In this document: positions 52,453 to 62,777 of the stretch, piece after piece | Layout of the letters: each line of letters starts with the position of its first letter | Position numbering within the stretch: the stretch's first letter is position 1 | Assembly (NCBI GenBank): GCA_965116345.1 | Contig: OZ220680.1 | Span: 3,534,001 to 3,598,000, forward strand | Direction: 5' to 3' | DNA length: 64,000 bases | From: VXYL01 sp965116345 | Lineage (GTDB): Bacteria; Pseudomonadota; Gammaproteobacteria; Pseudomonadales; Azotimanducaceae | The notes under the pieces: generated by a model | What the model saw: only the letters and a program-made list of their open reading frames with translations | What the model was told of the DNA's origin: nothing | The model's database searches: none | Position numbers and translations under genes: made by a program

Positions 52453-53123
52453 GTGCCACGGCCCGCCTGGCGACCGTCATTCCGGTACTCGACGATGCCG
52501 TGCACTTGCGCGAGCTGCTCGCCGATCTGCGTGCCTGCCCGGACCTCGAGATCGTCGTTGTCGATGGCGGCAGCCGGGACGACACCCGCGTCGTCGCGGC
52601 GGCGGCGCACAAGCTTGTTGCGGCACCGGCTAGCCGTGGCGGTCAGCTCCGTGCCGGTACCGACGAGAGCGAGCGCGACTGGATCTGGTTCCTGCACGCC
52701 GACACGCACGTGGATGCCGAGGCGATTCGCGTACTTTCCGCAAGGCTGAATTCGCCGGGGTGGGGCTTCTTCGCGGTTCGACTGGACAATGGCGCGTGGC
52801 CCCATCGGGTGATCGAGCGGGCCATGAATTGGCGTTCGTTCGCCACGGGTATCGCCACCGGCGACCAGGGCATCTTCGTGCATCGTCGGCTCCTCGATGC
52901 CGTCGGCGGTGTTCCCGACCAGCCGTTGATGGAGGACGTCGAGCTCAGCAAGCGCCTGCGCCGGATCGCCAAACCACAGCGCCTGGCCGCGACGATCACC
53001 ACGTCGAGCCGGCGGTGGGAGCGCGCGGGAGTCGTGCGCACGATCATGCTCATGTGGGCGCTGCGCGTGCGCTACTTCCTGGGAGCGAGCCCGGAGGTCC
53101 TTGCCCGTTCCTATGAGCGTTAG
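52449..53123 (+). CDS. TIGR04283-type glycosyltransferase (arsenosugar-type family)
   Basis: 224 aa GT2-type: LATVIPVLDDAVHLRELLADL, EIVVVDGGSRDDT (nucleotide-sugar-binding), DWIWFLHADTHVD in place of the DxD motif, FFAVRLDN, and GDQGIFVHRRLLDAVGGVP with EDVELSKRLRR. This is the sequence style of TIGR04283 family proteins annotated as arsenosugar biosynthesis glycosyltransferases. Overlaps the next gene by 11 bp. No arsM or ars genes are in the window, so the arsenosugar link stays a family label. Confidence 0.88.
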   Translation: MSATARLATVIPVLDDAVHLRELLADLRACPDLEIVVVDGGSRDDTRVVAAAAHKLVAAPASRGGQLRAGTDESERDWIWFLHADTHVDAEAIRVLSARLNSPGWGFFAVRLDNGAWPHRVIERAMNWRSFATGIATGDQGIFVHRRLLDAVGGVPDQPLMEDVELSKRLRRIAKPQRLAATITTSSRRWERAGVVRTIMLMWALRVRYFLGASPEVLARSYER

Positions 53124-53694
53124 CCGGCGGCTCGCGATCTTCGCCCGCGCGCCCGTGTTGGGTCGGGTCAAGACACGTCTCGCTCGGTTGGCGGGCGATG
53201 AAGTCGCCCTGGCCGCGTACCGGGAGCTTCTTGGCTTGACCCTGGAGCGGCTCGTGTCGGGCACGGGACGTTTCGAGCCCGAGATCTGGGTCGAAGGCGA
53301 TCCCTCGGCGCTGTCGGCTCAACCCGGCCTTCGCGTCGTCGAGCAGCCGTCCGGAGACTTGGGTGAACGGATGGCGGCGGCATTCGACGACGGCGTGAGC
53401 GTGCTGGTGGGCACGGACATCCCGCCCATCACCTCGGACTACGTGGAGCGTGCATTGGACGAATTGGCCCGTGCGGATCTCGTCTTAGGTCCCACCGAGG
53501 ACGGCGGCTATTGCCTGATCGCCATGACCACGCCACAGGCGCAGGTCTTCGAAGGTATTCCGTGGAGCACGCCCGATGTCCTGACGGCGACGCTGGCCGC
53601 GGCCGAGGGGTTGTCGGTGGAGTTGCTGGAACCCCTATGGGATGTAGACGACGCCGCAGGCCTCGCGCGGTGGCGCGGTCTGTCCGGTGATTGA
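53113..53694 (+). CDS. TIGR04282-type glycosyltransferase family protein
   Basis: 193 aa from ATG 53113. IFARAPVLGRVKTRLARL is the hallmark (nucleotidyltransferase-like GT-A fold with the GxxKTRL motif), followed by GTDIPPIT, VLGPTEDGGYCLIAM and PLWDVDDAAGLARW. The combination TIGR04283 then TIGR04282 on one transcript is the usual arrangement and supports both calls. Probably makes a glycoside; acceptor unknown. The terminal gap at 53695-53776 contains a degenerate family B element. Confidence 0.88.
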   Translation: MSVSRRLAIFARAPVLGRVKTRLARLAGDEVALAAYRELLGLTLERLVSGTGRFEPEIWVEGDPSALSAQPGLRVVEQPSGDLGERMAAAFDDGVSVLVGTDIPPITSDYVERALDELARADLVLGPTEDGGYCLIAMTTPQAQVFEGIPWSTPDVLTATLAAAEGLSVELLEPLWDVDDAAGLARWRGLSGD

Positions 53695-53710
53695 AGCCCG
53701 AGAAGGGCGT

Positions 53711-53770
53711 CTAGGGACGGTCTGATTAAGACCTAGCGTTTCTGGTCAAGCCAAGGATGGCTTGATCAGG
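53711..53770. repeat. Degenerate family B element
   Basis: CTAGGGACGGTCTGATTAAGACCTAG starts like the family B arm with the TGATTA loop. A second hairpin follows: TCAAGCCA-AGGA-TGGCTTGA (about 53747-53766) and then CAGGATATTCCTAG. Repeat core is broken by substitutions. Confidence 0.6.
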
Positions 53771-53776
53771 ATATTC

Positions 53777-53974
53777 CTAGGTGGCGCGGATCGCCGTGCG
53801 CCGTTTGCGGGATATGACGATGTTCTTGCTGCGCCCCATCTTGTCCTGACCGCTGACTCCCATGGGGATCGTCTGGATTTTCTTACCGGCGGCGAGAAAG
53901 TCCTTTAGGTCTTGTTCGATGGTCTTTCGCATTTCGATATTGTTCTGGCTTACCTTCTTCTGAGCGCGGCTCAA
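53777..53974 (-). CDS. 65-aa basic protein, unknown
   Basis: 65 aa from a TTG at 53974, placed 6 nt after GAGGAGGA, a near-perfect ribosome site that overrides the longer ATG frame starting at 54124. Sequence MSRAQKKVSQNNIEMRKTIE then FLAAGKKIQTIPMGVSGQDK and a basic end KNIVISRKRR. The FLAxGxKIQxIPxG element recalls small RNA-polymerase- or ribosome-associated proteins of gammaproteobacteria (impression only). Downstream of the SUF operon on the same strand, with 165 bp between. Confidence 0.6.
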   Translation of the reverse strand: MSRAQKKVSQNNIEMRKTIEQDLKDFLAAGKKIQTIPMGVSGQDKMGRSKNIVISRKRRTAIRAT

Positions 53975-54139
53975 AGCGTCCTCCTCAAGTGTGCTCCTCA
54001 GTGCTACGGTCGTGAGTGCCGCGTCGAGCCTGTCGGCGCGTCGTTCAGCATCACCGAACCGAGGGTCACGCGCCGCGGTGGCAGGTGTTGCCCGGTCCTT
54101 CTCCCTTAGCCCGCAGCCTAGCATCGTTGGGTGGGGAAA

Positions 54140-54586
54140 TCACCCTGAGTCTGCTTGGGCCTCGTTCTCCGTGTAGTCCGAGGCGACGCTCCGTATCCTG
54201 CCGACCATGGCGTTCAGGCCGTTGCCGCGGGTTGGACTCAGGTGGTTGATGAGGTCGAGTTCGGCGAACAGGGCCTGGATGTCGAAGGCGAGAATCTCCG
54301 CCGGCGAGCGGCCATCGTAGGCCGCGAGCACGACGGCGATCAGTCCCCGCACGATGTGCGCATCGCTGTCGATCGCGAGATGCACGCCGTCGTGTTCGGC
54401 GTCGAACCGGGAAGTCAGCCAGACTTGGCTCTGACAGCCCCTGACGAGGTTTTCTTCCTTCTTGTCCGCGGCGGGGAGTTCCTCCAGCCGGCGGCCGATG
54501 TCGATCAGGAAGCGGTACTTGTCCTGCCAATCGTCGAAGAAGGCAAAGGTCGAGCGGATATCGTCGAGCGATTGCACGGCTGGCAT
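54140..54586 (-). CDS. sufE: SufE, cysteine-desulfurase activator
   Basis: 148 aa. Sulfur-acceptor Cys51 in LVRGCQSQVW, with FDDWQDKYRFLIDIGRRL and the typical NHLSPTRGNGLNAM motif near 115-130. It takes persulfide from SufS and delivers it to SufBCD. Last gene of the SUF operon proper; 13 bp after sufT. Confidence 0.93.
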   Translation of the reverse strand: MPAVQSLDDIRSTFAFFDDWQDKYRFLIDIGRRLEELPAADKKEENLVRGCQSQVWLTSRFDAEHDGVHLAIDSDAHIVRGLIAVVLAAYDGRSPAEILAFDIQALFAELDLINHLSPTRGNGLNAMVGRIRSVASDYTENEAQADSG

Positions 54587-54599
54587 GGTCGCGGTCCGG

Positions 54600-55124
54600 T
54601 TAGTAGAGCCCGAGTTCGAGTTGCGCCTCGTCGCTCATCATGGCCCGGTCCCACGGCGGGTCGAACACTAGGTTGACGTTCACCGCGCGAACGAAGGGGA
54701 CTCGGCCCACGCGACGCTCCACGTCAGTGACAAGCACCGGCCCCATGCCGCAGCCGGGTGCCGTCAATGTCATCTCGATGTCGACGGCGTCGCCATCGAC
54801 GTTGCAGTCGTAGACCAGGCCGAGATCGACGATGTTCACCGGAATCTCTGGATCATGGACCGTGCGCAGGGCCCGCCAGATCTGCTCGGTGGAGACGTGG
54901 CCGTCGGCCGGAGGCTCCAACTCCAGGACTTCCGGTTCGAGGCCCACTGCGTCGCCGTCCTCGGGCTCGATCCTCGCCATGTTGCCGTTGTAGACGACCG
55001 TGCAGGCACCGCCCAATGTCTGGGTGATCGTGACGAAGGCGCCGGCGGGCACCGTCAGCGGCGTGCCGGTGGGCACGAGGCGTGCCTCGACCGTACGGGA
55101 TACGGGCACGACCCGGCGTTTCAC
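54600..55124 (-). CDS. sufT: SufT-type Fe-S assembly protein (MIP18/DUF59)
   Basis: 174 aa from a GTG at 55124 that overlaps the sufA-like stop (GTGA). The longer frame to 55586 lies in the sufA-like gene. N-terminal beta part (RLVPTGTPLTVPAGAFVTITQTLGGACTVV) then the DUF59 core EQIWRALRTVHDPEIPVNIVDLGLVYD and TLTAPGCGMG with a Cys near 128. Known SufT proteins help maturation of Fe-S clusters under high demand. Its place inside the SUF operon is usual. Confidence 0.9.
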   Translation of the reverse strand: MKRRVVPVSRTVEARLVPTGTPLTVPAGAFVTITQTLGGACTVVYNGNMARIEPEDGDAVGLEPEVLELEPPADGHVSTEQIWRALRTVHDPEIPVNIVDLGLVYDCNVDGDAVDIEMTLTAPGCGMGPVLVTDVERRVGRVPFVRAVNVNLVFDPPWDRAMMSDEAQLELGLY

Positions 55125-55492
55125 GCGACCTCTGGATTGATGGCGAAGCTCTCGCCGCAGCCGCACTCGGCGGTGGCGTTGGGGTTCTTGAAGGTCAGCG
55201 CCGAATTCAGACCTTCCGTGACGTAGTCGATCACCGTGCCCTGGACGAGTCGCCAGTCGTCGTCGTCGACCACCACGGTGACGCCGTCGAAATCGAACTC
55301 GTGCACACTCGTGATGGTGCCCTCCAGGTAGGAGAGTTCGTACATGTAGCCGCTGCAGCCGCTCTCGGTGATGCCGAGCTTCAGGGCGACCGCCTGTTCC
55401 TTGGCCAACTGACGGCGCACATGGGCCCGTGCCGCCAGCGTCATGTCGATTGCGGTTGGATCGAACAGTTCGGCGCTCAATCTTGCCTCCAT
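55121..55492 (-). CDS. sufA: A-type iron-sulfur carrier (SufA/ErpA/IscA family)
   Basis: 123 aa. Three cysteines of the A-type carriers: Cys46 (ESGCSGY), Cys110 and Cys112 (CGCGESF). N-terminal residue choice uncertain (M17 could be used) but the ATG at 55492 follows the sufS stop by 11 bp. It accepts an assembled Fe-S cluster from SufBCD and hands it on to apo-proteins. Family members cannot be told apart by sequence alone; sufA is inferred from the operon. Confidence 0.9.
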   Translation of the reverse strand: MEARLSAELFDPTAIDMTLAARAHVRRQLAKEQAVALKLGITESGCSGYMYELSYLEGTITSVHEFDFDGVTVVVDDDDWRLVQGTVIDYVTEGLNSALTFKNPNATAECGCGESFAINPEVA

Positions 55493-55503
55493 CGGGACCG
55501 TGT

Positions 55504-56706
55504 TCAGAGCATTCCCCGCACTTCGCGCAGGGCGCGAGCCAGCTTGTCGACGTCGTCGCCGGAATTATACAGGCTGAAGGAAGCACGCACCGTGCCGGGG
55601 ATGCCGAGTCGGTCCATCAACGGCATCGCGCAGTGGTGCCCGGTGCGGACGGCGACGCCTTGCGCGTCCAGGAGCGTGCCGACGTCGTGTGGATGTGCAC
55701 CGTCGAGGAGGAACGACAGGACGGGCCCCTTGGCGGGCGCGGTGCCGACCACGCGCAGCCCCTCCACCTGCTTCAGCGCCGACGTGGCGTGGGCGAGCAG
55801 ATCGGCTTCGTGAGCCTCGACGGCGGCACCGTCGACCTGGTCGAGATACTCCACCGCGGCGGCCAGGGCGACCACGCCGCTGATGTCCGGGGTGCCCGCC
55901 TCGAACTTGAAGGGCAGGGGGGCGTAGGTCGTCGCCTCGATGCGCACCCGCTCGATCATCTCGCCGCCGGATTGCCACGGCGGCATGTTGTCGAGCAGCT
56001 CCTCGCGCCCGTAGAGCACGCCGATACCTGTCGGACCGTACATCTTGTGGCCGGAGAAGGCGTAGAAGTCGCAACCTAGTTCGCGCACGTCGACGTCGAA
56101 GTGGGCGATGGCCTGGGCACCGTCGACGACGACGGCGGCGCCGAATCCCTTGGCGCGTGCGATCAGGGTCTCGATGTCGTTGACCGTGCCGAGCGCGTTG
56201 GAGACATGCGTCAGCGCCACGATGCGGGTTCGCTCGTCGAGCTTGGCATCGAAATCGTCGAGATCGAGTTCCCCCGAAGGCAGCACGCGCACCGCCTTCA
56301 GCACCGCGCCGGTCCGTCGGCAGGCGGTCTGCCACGGCACGATGTTGGAGTGGTGCTCCATCTCCGTGATGAGCACATGGTCGTCCTCGCCGAGCACGAG
56401 CGGTGCGTAGACCGCGGCGACCAGATTGATCGACTCCGTCGTGCCGCGGGTCCAGATCACCTCGTTCGTCGAGCGAGCATTGATGCGCCGGGCCAGCGTC
56501 GCGCGGGCCGCCTCGAACGCCACGGTGGCTTCGTCCGACAGGCGATGGGCGCCGCGGTGGACGTTGGCGTTGGTGGTCTCGTAATAGCGGCGTAGGGCGT
56601 CGAGCACCGAGGCGGGTTTCTGGGTCGTCGCGGCGTTGTCCAGGTAGACGATGTCGTCGCGCCTGGCGAGGAGCGGGAAGTCGCCACGCCATGGAACCTC
56701 GCTCAC
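55504..56706 (-). CDS. sufS: SufS cysteine desulfurase
   Basis: 400 aa from a GTG at 56706 overlapping the sufD stop (GTGA). PLP-lysine Lys221 in FSGHKMYGPTG and catalytic Cys359 in RTGHHCAMPL. N-terminal YLDNAATTQKP and THVSNALGTVND are typical. Group II (SufS) rather than IscS: short loop at the Cys. It is the only cysteine desulfurase in the window, therefore also a candidate sulfur source for the phosphorothioation island, which lacks sspA. Confidence 0.95.
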   Translation of the reverse strand: MSEVPWRGDFPLLARRDDIVYLDNAATTQKPASVLDALRRYYETTNANVHRGAHRLSDEATVAFEAARATLARRINARSTNEVIWTRGTTESINLVAAVYAPLVLGEDDHVLITEMEHHSNIVPWQTACRRTGAVLKAVRVLPSGELDLDDFDAKLDERTRIVALTHVSNALGTVNDIETLIARAKGFGAAVVVDGAQAIAHFDVDVRELGCDFYAFSGHKMYGPTGIGVLYGREELLDNMPPWQSGGEMIERVRIEATTYAPLPFKFEAGTPDISGVVALAAAVEYLDQVDGAAVEAHEADLLAHATSALKQVEGLRVVGTAPAKGPVLSFLLDGAHPHDVGTLLDAQGVAVRTGHHCAMPLMDRLGIPGTVRASFSLYNSGDDVDKLARALREVRGML

Positions 56707-57813
56707 GCAATCACCCCCAACGCCTGGGCCACCGCGACATCGTCGATGGCCTCGCGCAGGAAGCCGCGCACGAACAGCGCTCGGGCGCGGTCTTCGGGGA
56801 TGCCCCGAGAACGGAAATAGTGCACGGCGTCCTCGTCGAGGGCACCGACCGTCGCTCCATGGCTGCACTTCACGTCGTTGGCGAAGATCGTCAGTTCCGG
56901 TTTCGCGTAGACCTCAGCGGTCGGATCCGCCAGCAGGTTCTTGGTGGACAGGGTTGCGTCGCTGTGCTGCGCGCCCGGGGCGATGTGAATGCGTCCGTTC
57001 AGGACCGCCCGCGCCTGTCCCGCGGCGACGCCTCGGTAGGTCTGGCGGCTCGTCCCGCCCGGCAGGGCGTGTTCGACGGCGACCTGGTTGTCGAGATGCC
57101 CGCGCCCGTCGACCCGCCAAGCACTGCGCAGGACGGTCTCGGCACCGTCACCTGCGAGCGTCACCAGGATGTCGTTGCGCCGCAAGTCGGCCCCGAGGGA
57201 CAGTTGCGACAGTTCGTAGCGGCCGCCGGCGGCGACGTGGACCCCCACCAGCGAGCACTCGCGGGTCGACGCCGCTGCCTGCCGGCGATGGTGGCGCAGC
57301 ACCGCGCCTTCGTGAACGACGGCCTCGACGATGCGATGGGTATGGGGCGAGGGCTCCTCAACAAGGTCCACCGTGGCGCCGGCCTCGACGCTGACTAGGC
57401 AGTGTTGGTACGCGGAGGGAAGACGCGAAATCCGTACCGGACTCGGAGCTTGGAGGCCGGCGGGTATCTGGATCGCCAACCCGCCGCCGAGCAACAGGCC
57501 GTTGACCGCGGCCAACGGGTAGCGCTCCAGATCGAACGTCTGCCGGGGGCCAAAGATGTCGGCCGTGCGCGCATCGGCGAAGTCGCGCACGACGACCTCG
57601 TTCGGGGACTCCCACACCGCATCCCGATGGGTGGGGCGGGGCGGGTCCAGCACCGTCTCGTACCAGCGACCGACGTTGGTGTGCTGCCAGGCCTCGGAAC
57701 GCATGACCGGCAATCCGTGGTTCGCGATGACGGCGGCGCAGGCGCCGCGGTCGAACCAGGGTGCGTAGTCGCTCGGTCCCGTGTCCAACAGCCGCCTGGC
57801 GACGGCGGGCGCG

Positions 57814-57833
<20 letters not shown>
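56703..57833 (-). CDS. sufD: SufD scaffold subunit
   Basis: 376 aa from ATG 57833, 20 bp inside sufC; the longer frame is not supported. Family landmarks in the C-terminal half: LVGVHVAAGGRYELSQLSLG, GRIHIAPGAQHSDATLSTKNLL, EVYAKPELTIFANDVKCSHGATVGALDEDAVHYFRSRGIPE. The conserved His in CSHGATVG corresponds to the SufD His that participates in cluster building. Paralog of SufB, working in SufBC2D. Confidence 0.93.
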
Positions 57834-58556
<723 letters not shown>

Positions 58557-58560
<4 letters not shown>

Positions 58561-60038
58561 CCGACGGCGCCCTCGAGACTGACTTCGAGGAGTTGGGCGG
58601 CCTCCATCGCGAACTCCATCGGCAACGTCCGGAACACGTCGCGGCAGAAGCCGTTGACGATCATCGACACCGCCTTCTCAGGGTCGATGCCGCGCTGCTG
58701 ACAGAGGAAGAGCTGCTCGTCGCTGACCTTCGAGGTCGTCGCCTCGTGCTCGATCATCGCCGAAGGCAGCTTGGACTCGATGTACGGGAACGTGTGTGCG
58801 CCGCAGTGCTCGCCGATCAACAGCGAATCGCACTGGGTGTAGTTGCGCGCACCCTTGGCGCCGGGATTCATGCGAACCCGTCCGCGATAGCTGTTCTGGC
58901 TGCGCCCGGCGCTGATGCCCTTGGAGATGATGGTGCTCTTGGTGCGCGGTCCGATGTGGGTCATCTTGGTGCCCGTGTCGGCCTGCTGGAAGTTCCGGGT
59001 CAGCGCGACGGAGTAGAACTCGCCGACGGAGTCCGCGCCGCGCAGCACCACGCTCGGGTACTTCCAGGTGATCGCCGAGCCGGTCTCCACCTGGGTCCAG
59101 CTGATCTTCGAGCGCTCACCGAGACAGGCGCCGCGCTTGGTGACGAAGTTGTAGATGCCGCCGTTGCCCTGGTCGTCGCCGGGATACCAGTTCTGCACCG
59201 TCGAGTACTTGATCTCGGCGTCGTCCAGGGCGACGAGCTCGACCACCGCGGCATGCAGCTGGTTCTCGTCGCGCATCGGCGCAGTGCAGCCTTCGAGATA
59301 GCTGACGTAGGCGCCCTCGTCGGCGATGATCAGGGTGCGCTCGAACTGCCCCGTGTTTTCGGCGTTGATGCGGAAGTAGGTGGACAACTCCATCGGGCAG
59401 CGCGTGTGCTTCGGCACGTAGACGAACGAGCCGTCGCTGAACACGGCGGAATTCAGCGCGGCGTAGAAATTGTCCGGCTTCGGCACGACGCTGCCGAGGT
59501 ATTTGCGCACCAGTTCCGGATGCTCGCGGATCGCCTCCGAGATGGAGCAGAACACGACCCCCGCCTCCGCCAGTCGATCCTTGAACGTGGTTGCCACGGA
59601 GATGCTGTCGAACACCGCGTCCACGGCGACTTCGGGTGCGTCCTCCCGCACACCGGCGAGCCTGGCCCGTTCGTGCAGGGGAATGCCGAGCTTCTCGTAG
59701 GTGCGGAGCAGTTCCGGGTCGACCTCGTCCAGGGACTTCGGTGCGTCGCCCTTGGGGGCCGAGAAATACGAGATCGCCTGGAAATCGATGTCGGGGAACT
59801 GCACATGGGCCCAGCGGGGCGTACGCATCTCCCGCCAGCGGCGAAACGCGTCGAGCCGCCACTCCGTCATCCACTCGGGCTCGTCCTTCTTCGCGGAGAT
59901 GGCGCGCACGACACCCTCGTCGAGGCCGGGTGGCAGGGTGTCCGTCTCGATGTCGGTGACGAAACCCGCCGAGTAATCGCTCCCGGCGGCGGCATGTTCG
60001 CTACCGACGAGGTCGTGCAGCTCGTTTTGATCGGGCAT
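58557..60038 (-). CDS. sufB: SufB scaffold subunit
   Basis: 493 aa from ATG 60038. Landmarks SYLEGCTAPMRDENQLHAAVVE (with the Cys used as sulfur-accepting site), IKYSTVQNWYPG, GKGGIYNF-type segment NGGIYNFVTKRG, and TKSTIISKGISAGRSQNSYRG with HTFPYIESK and KVSDEQLFLCQQRGID at the end. First gene of the SUF operon, whose promoter should be in the 60 bp before the permease gene or further upstream. No SufR or IscR gene in sight. Confidence 0.97.
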
Positions 60039-60099
60039 CGGAAGAGCCCCGATGGTCTCGGTTGGCGGATTGTAGCGAGTAGCCGACTAAAATACTCGG

Positions 60100-61875
60100 T
60101 TATTCCACCGGCTCGGTCACCCGATCAAGGACACCCTCGATTCGTTCGGCCAGCAGCCGGGCCTGCACGGCGAGCATCCTGCGGTATACGGCGACGACGA
60201 TCACCAGCTCCAGGATCGCGACGATCAGGAACACGGGTACTGGCCAGCCGGCTGCCTTGGCAGCTCGGTCGATCAGCAGGGCCAGGACCAGCGGCGAGGT
60301 CGTGACGAGGAAGAGGACCGTGGCCAGCACCGTGGCGAGGGTCATCTTCGCCGTCGAGTTCGGCACGCTCATCGAACTCGGCGACATGGCCCTCGGGGTT
60401 CTGACCGAGAACGTGTTGCCCACTAGACAGCCGACGAGGTAGAGCGCCACGAGGTGGACGACGTGGGCTGCGAAGTGGGATGCGGAGACCGGGTTCGTGA
60501 TCTGCAGAACGACAAGTGCCGAGACGCCGATGGGGATGGCGAAAGGCACCAGGGACAGGTTCTTGCCGAGGAGAATGTCTTTTGGACTGGCCCCGGCGAA
60601 AATCATCGTGCGGAACCCACCGCCGTCCTGGCCGAACTGGTTGGCGAGCAGCGTCAGGCACATCATGAGCACCAGGGCGAGGAACGCCAAGGCCGAAAAG
60701 TGCGCGGCCAGGTCGCCCGAACCGAAGCGCGAGAACACAACGATGTAGAGCAGGATGAGTAGGATCGGACTCAACATCACCATCTTGCCCTGGGGTGCCC
60801 GCCGCCAGAGCAGCATGGACGACCAGGCCACGGCCCGAGCGTGTTCCGGTAGCCGGCTGAGCAGCCGGCCGACAAGGGACTGCCAGCGCCGGTTGGACGA
60901 AGACGCCGCGCGGTGCACGGGCACCGTCGGCCGCGTCGCGGCAGCGCGGGGCTCGCGGTTTGTATCGCGACGCCCGCCGCCGTCGCCGCCGGTCAGGGAT
61001 CTCAGCGTCCTGCGGTAGGAACGGCGCAGGCTCAGAGCGGCGATGGCGAGCATGCCGGCGAAGCACAACGCCGACGGCCAGTATTGGCCGCGGTTGACGG
61101 TCCAGGCACCGACGGGCAGCCACCCGGGGGGTAACGCCACGTTGGCGGCGATGATAGTGGCCGCGAATCTGTCGATGAGTGGCGATTCCTCTGCAGCGGT
61201 CTCGGCAGGTGAATCGCCGTCCTTCGCCGCCCCGTCGAGGTCCAAGGTCCGCGTATGGAGCGCGGGCAGGTTGGCGATCAGCACGGTGACGATGACGGCC
61301 ACGGCGATCACCGTTCCGCGGCGCCGCTTGTTGGCCATCAGGCGTCCCAGCCAGCTTTGGAACTGGTAGGTGAGGGCGGCGACCATGGCCATCGAGGCGA
61401 ACACCAGCAAGGCGAGCACGGTGCCGCCGCCGACGCCGTGGACCGTGCCGTGCGCGATGCACAGGCCCAGCATCAGCGCGAAGAAGAAGCCGAGGGATAC
61501 GCGCATCTGCGAACTCAGGAAGTTCAGCAGGAACGCCCCCTGCGGCGACACCGGCATGTGCATCAGCTTGGTCAGCGAGAACCGTTCGCCGCCGAGTTGA
61601 AGGTGCACCAGCAGCCCGGCTAGCCACCAGACCAGGAAGGCCACGACGATGCAGTCCCAGATGAACAGCACGAACAGCGGCCTCAAGTCGGGCAGGTGGA
61701 CGACGCCGACGTAGTAGCCGATGAACAATGCGCTGACCGCCGAAGCGGCACCGACAACCGTGAGCAGGACCATGAAACCCGCGAGGAGGGGACTCTGGCG
61801 CTCCCAGCGTCGGCGTGAAAGGGTCCAGCCGAGGCGGAGGATCGCGGCGAACTGACTGCGGTCGATCCCGGTCAC
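60100..61875 (-). CDS. ABC exporter permease-like membrane protein
   Basis: 591 aa from a GTG at 61875 overlapping the ATPase stop (GTGA). Twelve or more hydrophobic segments in two blocks (30-300, 370-570) with a hydrophilic linker rich in Arg/Gly. Resembles the big permeases of ATPase-permease pairs in which both halves are in one chain (ABC-2-like/EcsB-like). Substrate unknown. It precedes sufB by 61 bp on the same strand; that adjacency is probably not functional. Confidence 0.75.
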   Translation of the reverse strand: MTGIDRSQFAAILRLGWTLSRRRWERQSPLLAGFMVLLTVVGAASAVSALFIGYYVGVVHLPDLRPLFVLFIWDCIVVAFLVWWLAGLLVHLQLGGERFSLTKLMHMPVSPQGAFLLNFLSSQMRVSLGFFFALMLGLCIAHGTVHGVGGGTVLALLVFASMAMVAALTYQFQSWLGRLMANKRRRGTVIAVAVIVTVLIANLPALHTRTLDLDGAAKDGDSPAETAAEESPLIDRFAATIIAANVALPPGWLPVGAWTVNRGQYWPSALCFAGMLAIAALSLRRSYRRTLRSLTGGDGGGRRDTNREPRAAATRPTVPVHRAASSSNRRWQSLVGRLLSRLPEHARAVAWSSMLLWRRAPQGKMVMLSPILLILLYIVVFSRFGSGDLAAHFSALAFLALVLMMCLTLLANQFGQDGGGFRTMIFAGASPKDILLGKNLSLVPFAIPIGVSALVVLQITNPVSASHFAAHVVHLVALYLVGCLVGNTFSVRTPRAMSPSSMSVPNSTAKMTLATVLATVLFLVTTSPLVLALLIDRAAKAAGWPVPVFLIVAILELVIVVAVYRRMLAVQARLLAERIEGVLDRVTEPVE

Positions 61876-62693
61876 TCTGGGCTATCGACACCGGCGGCTT
61901 CGGACCCGTCCCGGTCGTCCACCCAGCTCAAGTGGGCGTGAACGTCCTCCGTCGAACCGACCTTGGCGAGGAACGTCTCTTCGAGGCTCGCCGACTGACG
62001 GAGTTCGGCAAGGGGTGCCTGGACGACCAACCGGCCCCGGTCGATGATGCCCACGTGGGTACACAGACGTTCCACGATCTCCAGCACGTGGGAGGTGATG
62101 AAGATCGTGGCACCCTGGTCGGCCGCCCGGGTCAGCAGGTTGCGGATGACTCGGGACGTGACCGCGTCGACGCCTTCGAACGGCTCGTCGAGAAACAGCA
62201 ACACGGGGTTGGCGAGCAGGGCGGCGGCCAGCGCGAGCTTCTTCTTCATGCCGTGGGAGTAGTCGATGACCAGGCGTTTCTCTTCGTCCGCGTCGCGGCC
62301 GAGTTCCAACAAGGCGAACAACTCGTCGATCCGCTCCTGGGCGAGCTCCTTGGGGACGCGGTACATACGGCCGACGAAGGTCAGGTTCTCGCGACCGGTC
62401 AACAGGTCGTACAGCGCCAAATCTTCCGGGACGACGCCGATTCGTTGCTTCACCTCCACCGCCTCGGCGGGGTCGAGGGGGTTCTTGCCGAGCAGCTTGA
62501 TCGAGCCCCCGGTCGGCGCCAGCAGGCCGGTCAGCATCTTCAGGGTGGTAGACTTTCCGGCACCGTTGCGACCCAGAAAGCCGTACAGGGTTCCCCGTTC
62601 AATCCGCAGATCGAGATCGTCCACGGCACGCAGTTCGCCGAACTGGCGGCACAGCCGGGAGGTCTCGACGGCGAACTCGGGGGCGGGGACCAT
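61872..62693 (-). CDS. ABC transporter ATP-binding protein
   Basis: 273 aa. Walker A GRNGAGKST (41-49), Q-loop GVVPEDLALYD, signature YSHGMKKKLAL (a SHGMKKK variant common in ABC-2-type exporters), Walker B LLFLDEPFEGVD and H-loop FITSHVLEIVERL. Partner permease overlaps by 4 bp. Likely export function (ABC-2/Ecs style). Divergent from the CPBP gene. Confidence 0.93.
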   Translation of the reverse strand: MVPAPEFAVETSRLCRQFGELRAVDDLDLRIERGTLYGFLGRNGAGKSTTLKMLTGLLAPTGGSIKLLGKNPLDPAEAVEVKQRIGVVPEDLALYDLLTGRENLTFVGRMYRVPKELAQERIDELFALLELGRDADEEKRLVIDYSHGMKKKLALAAALLANPVLLFLDEPFEGVDAVTSRVIRNLLTRAADQGATIFITSHVLEIVERLCTHVGIIDRGRLVVQAPLAELRQSASLEETFLAKVGSTEDVHAHLSWVDDRDGSEAAGVDSPE

Positions 62694-62777
62694 GGGAGAG
62701 CAAGTCTACCCGTTTGTCGTGGGCTCGTCGGACCACCGGCGAGTCGTCGGTGGGAGTAGAAGAAGGAGAGCGGACCC

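Noticed and set aside
55504..56706. SufS as the dedicated SspA of the island
   Set aside because: It lies 27 kb away inside a complete SUF operon and has SufS-type features; it may serve the island but it is not its dedicated gene.
58593..60305. 570-codon plus-strand reading frame over sufB
   Set aside because: Antisense to sufB, which has all family motifs; no ribosome site and low-complexity composition.
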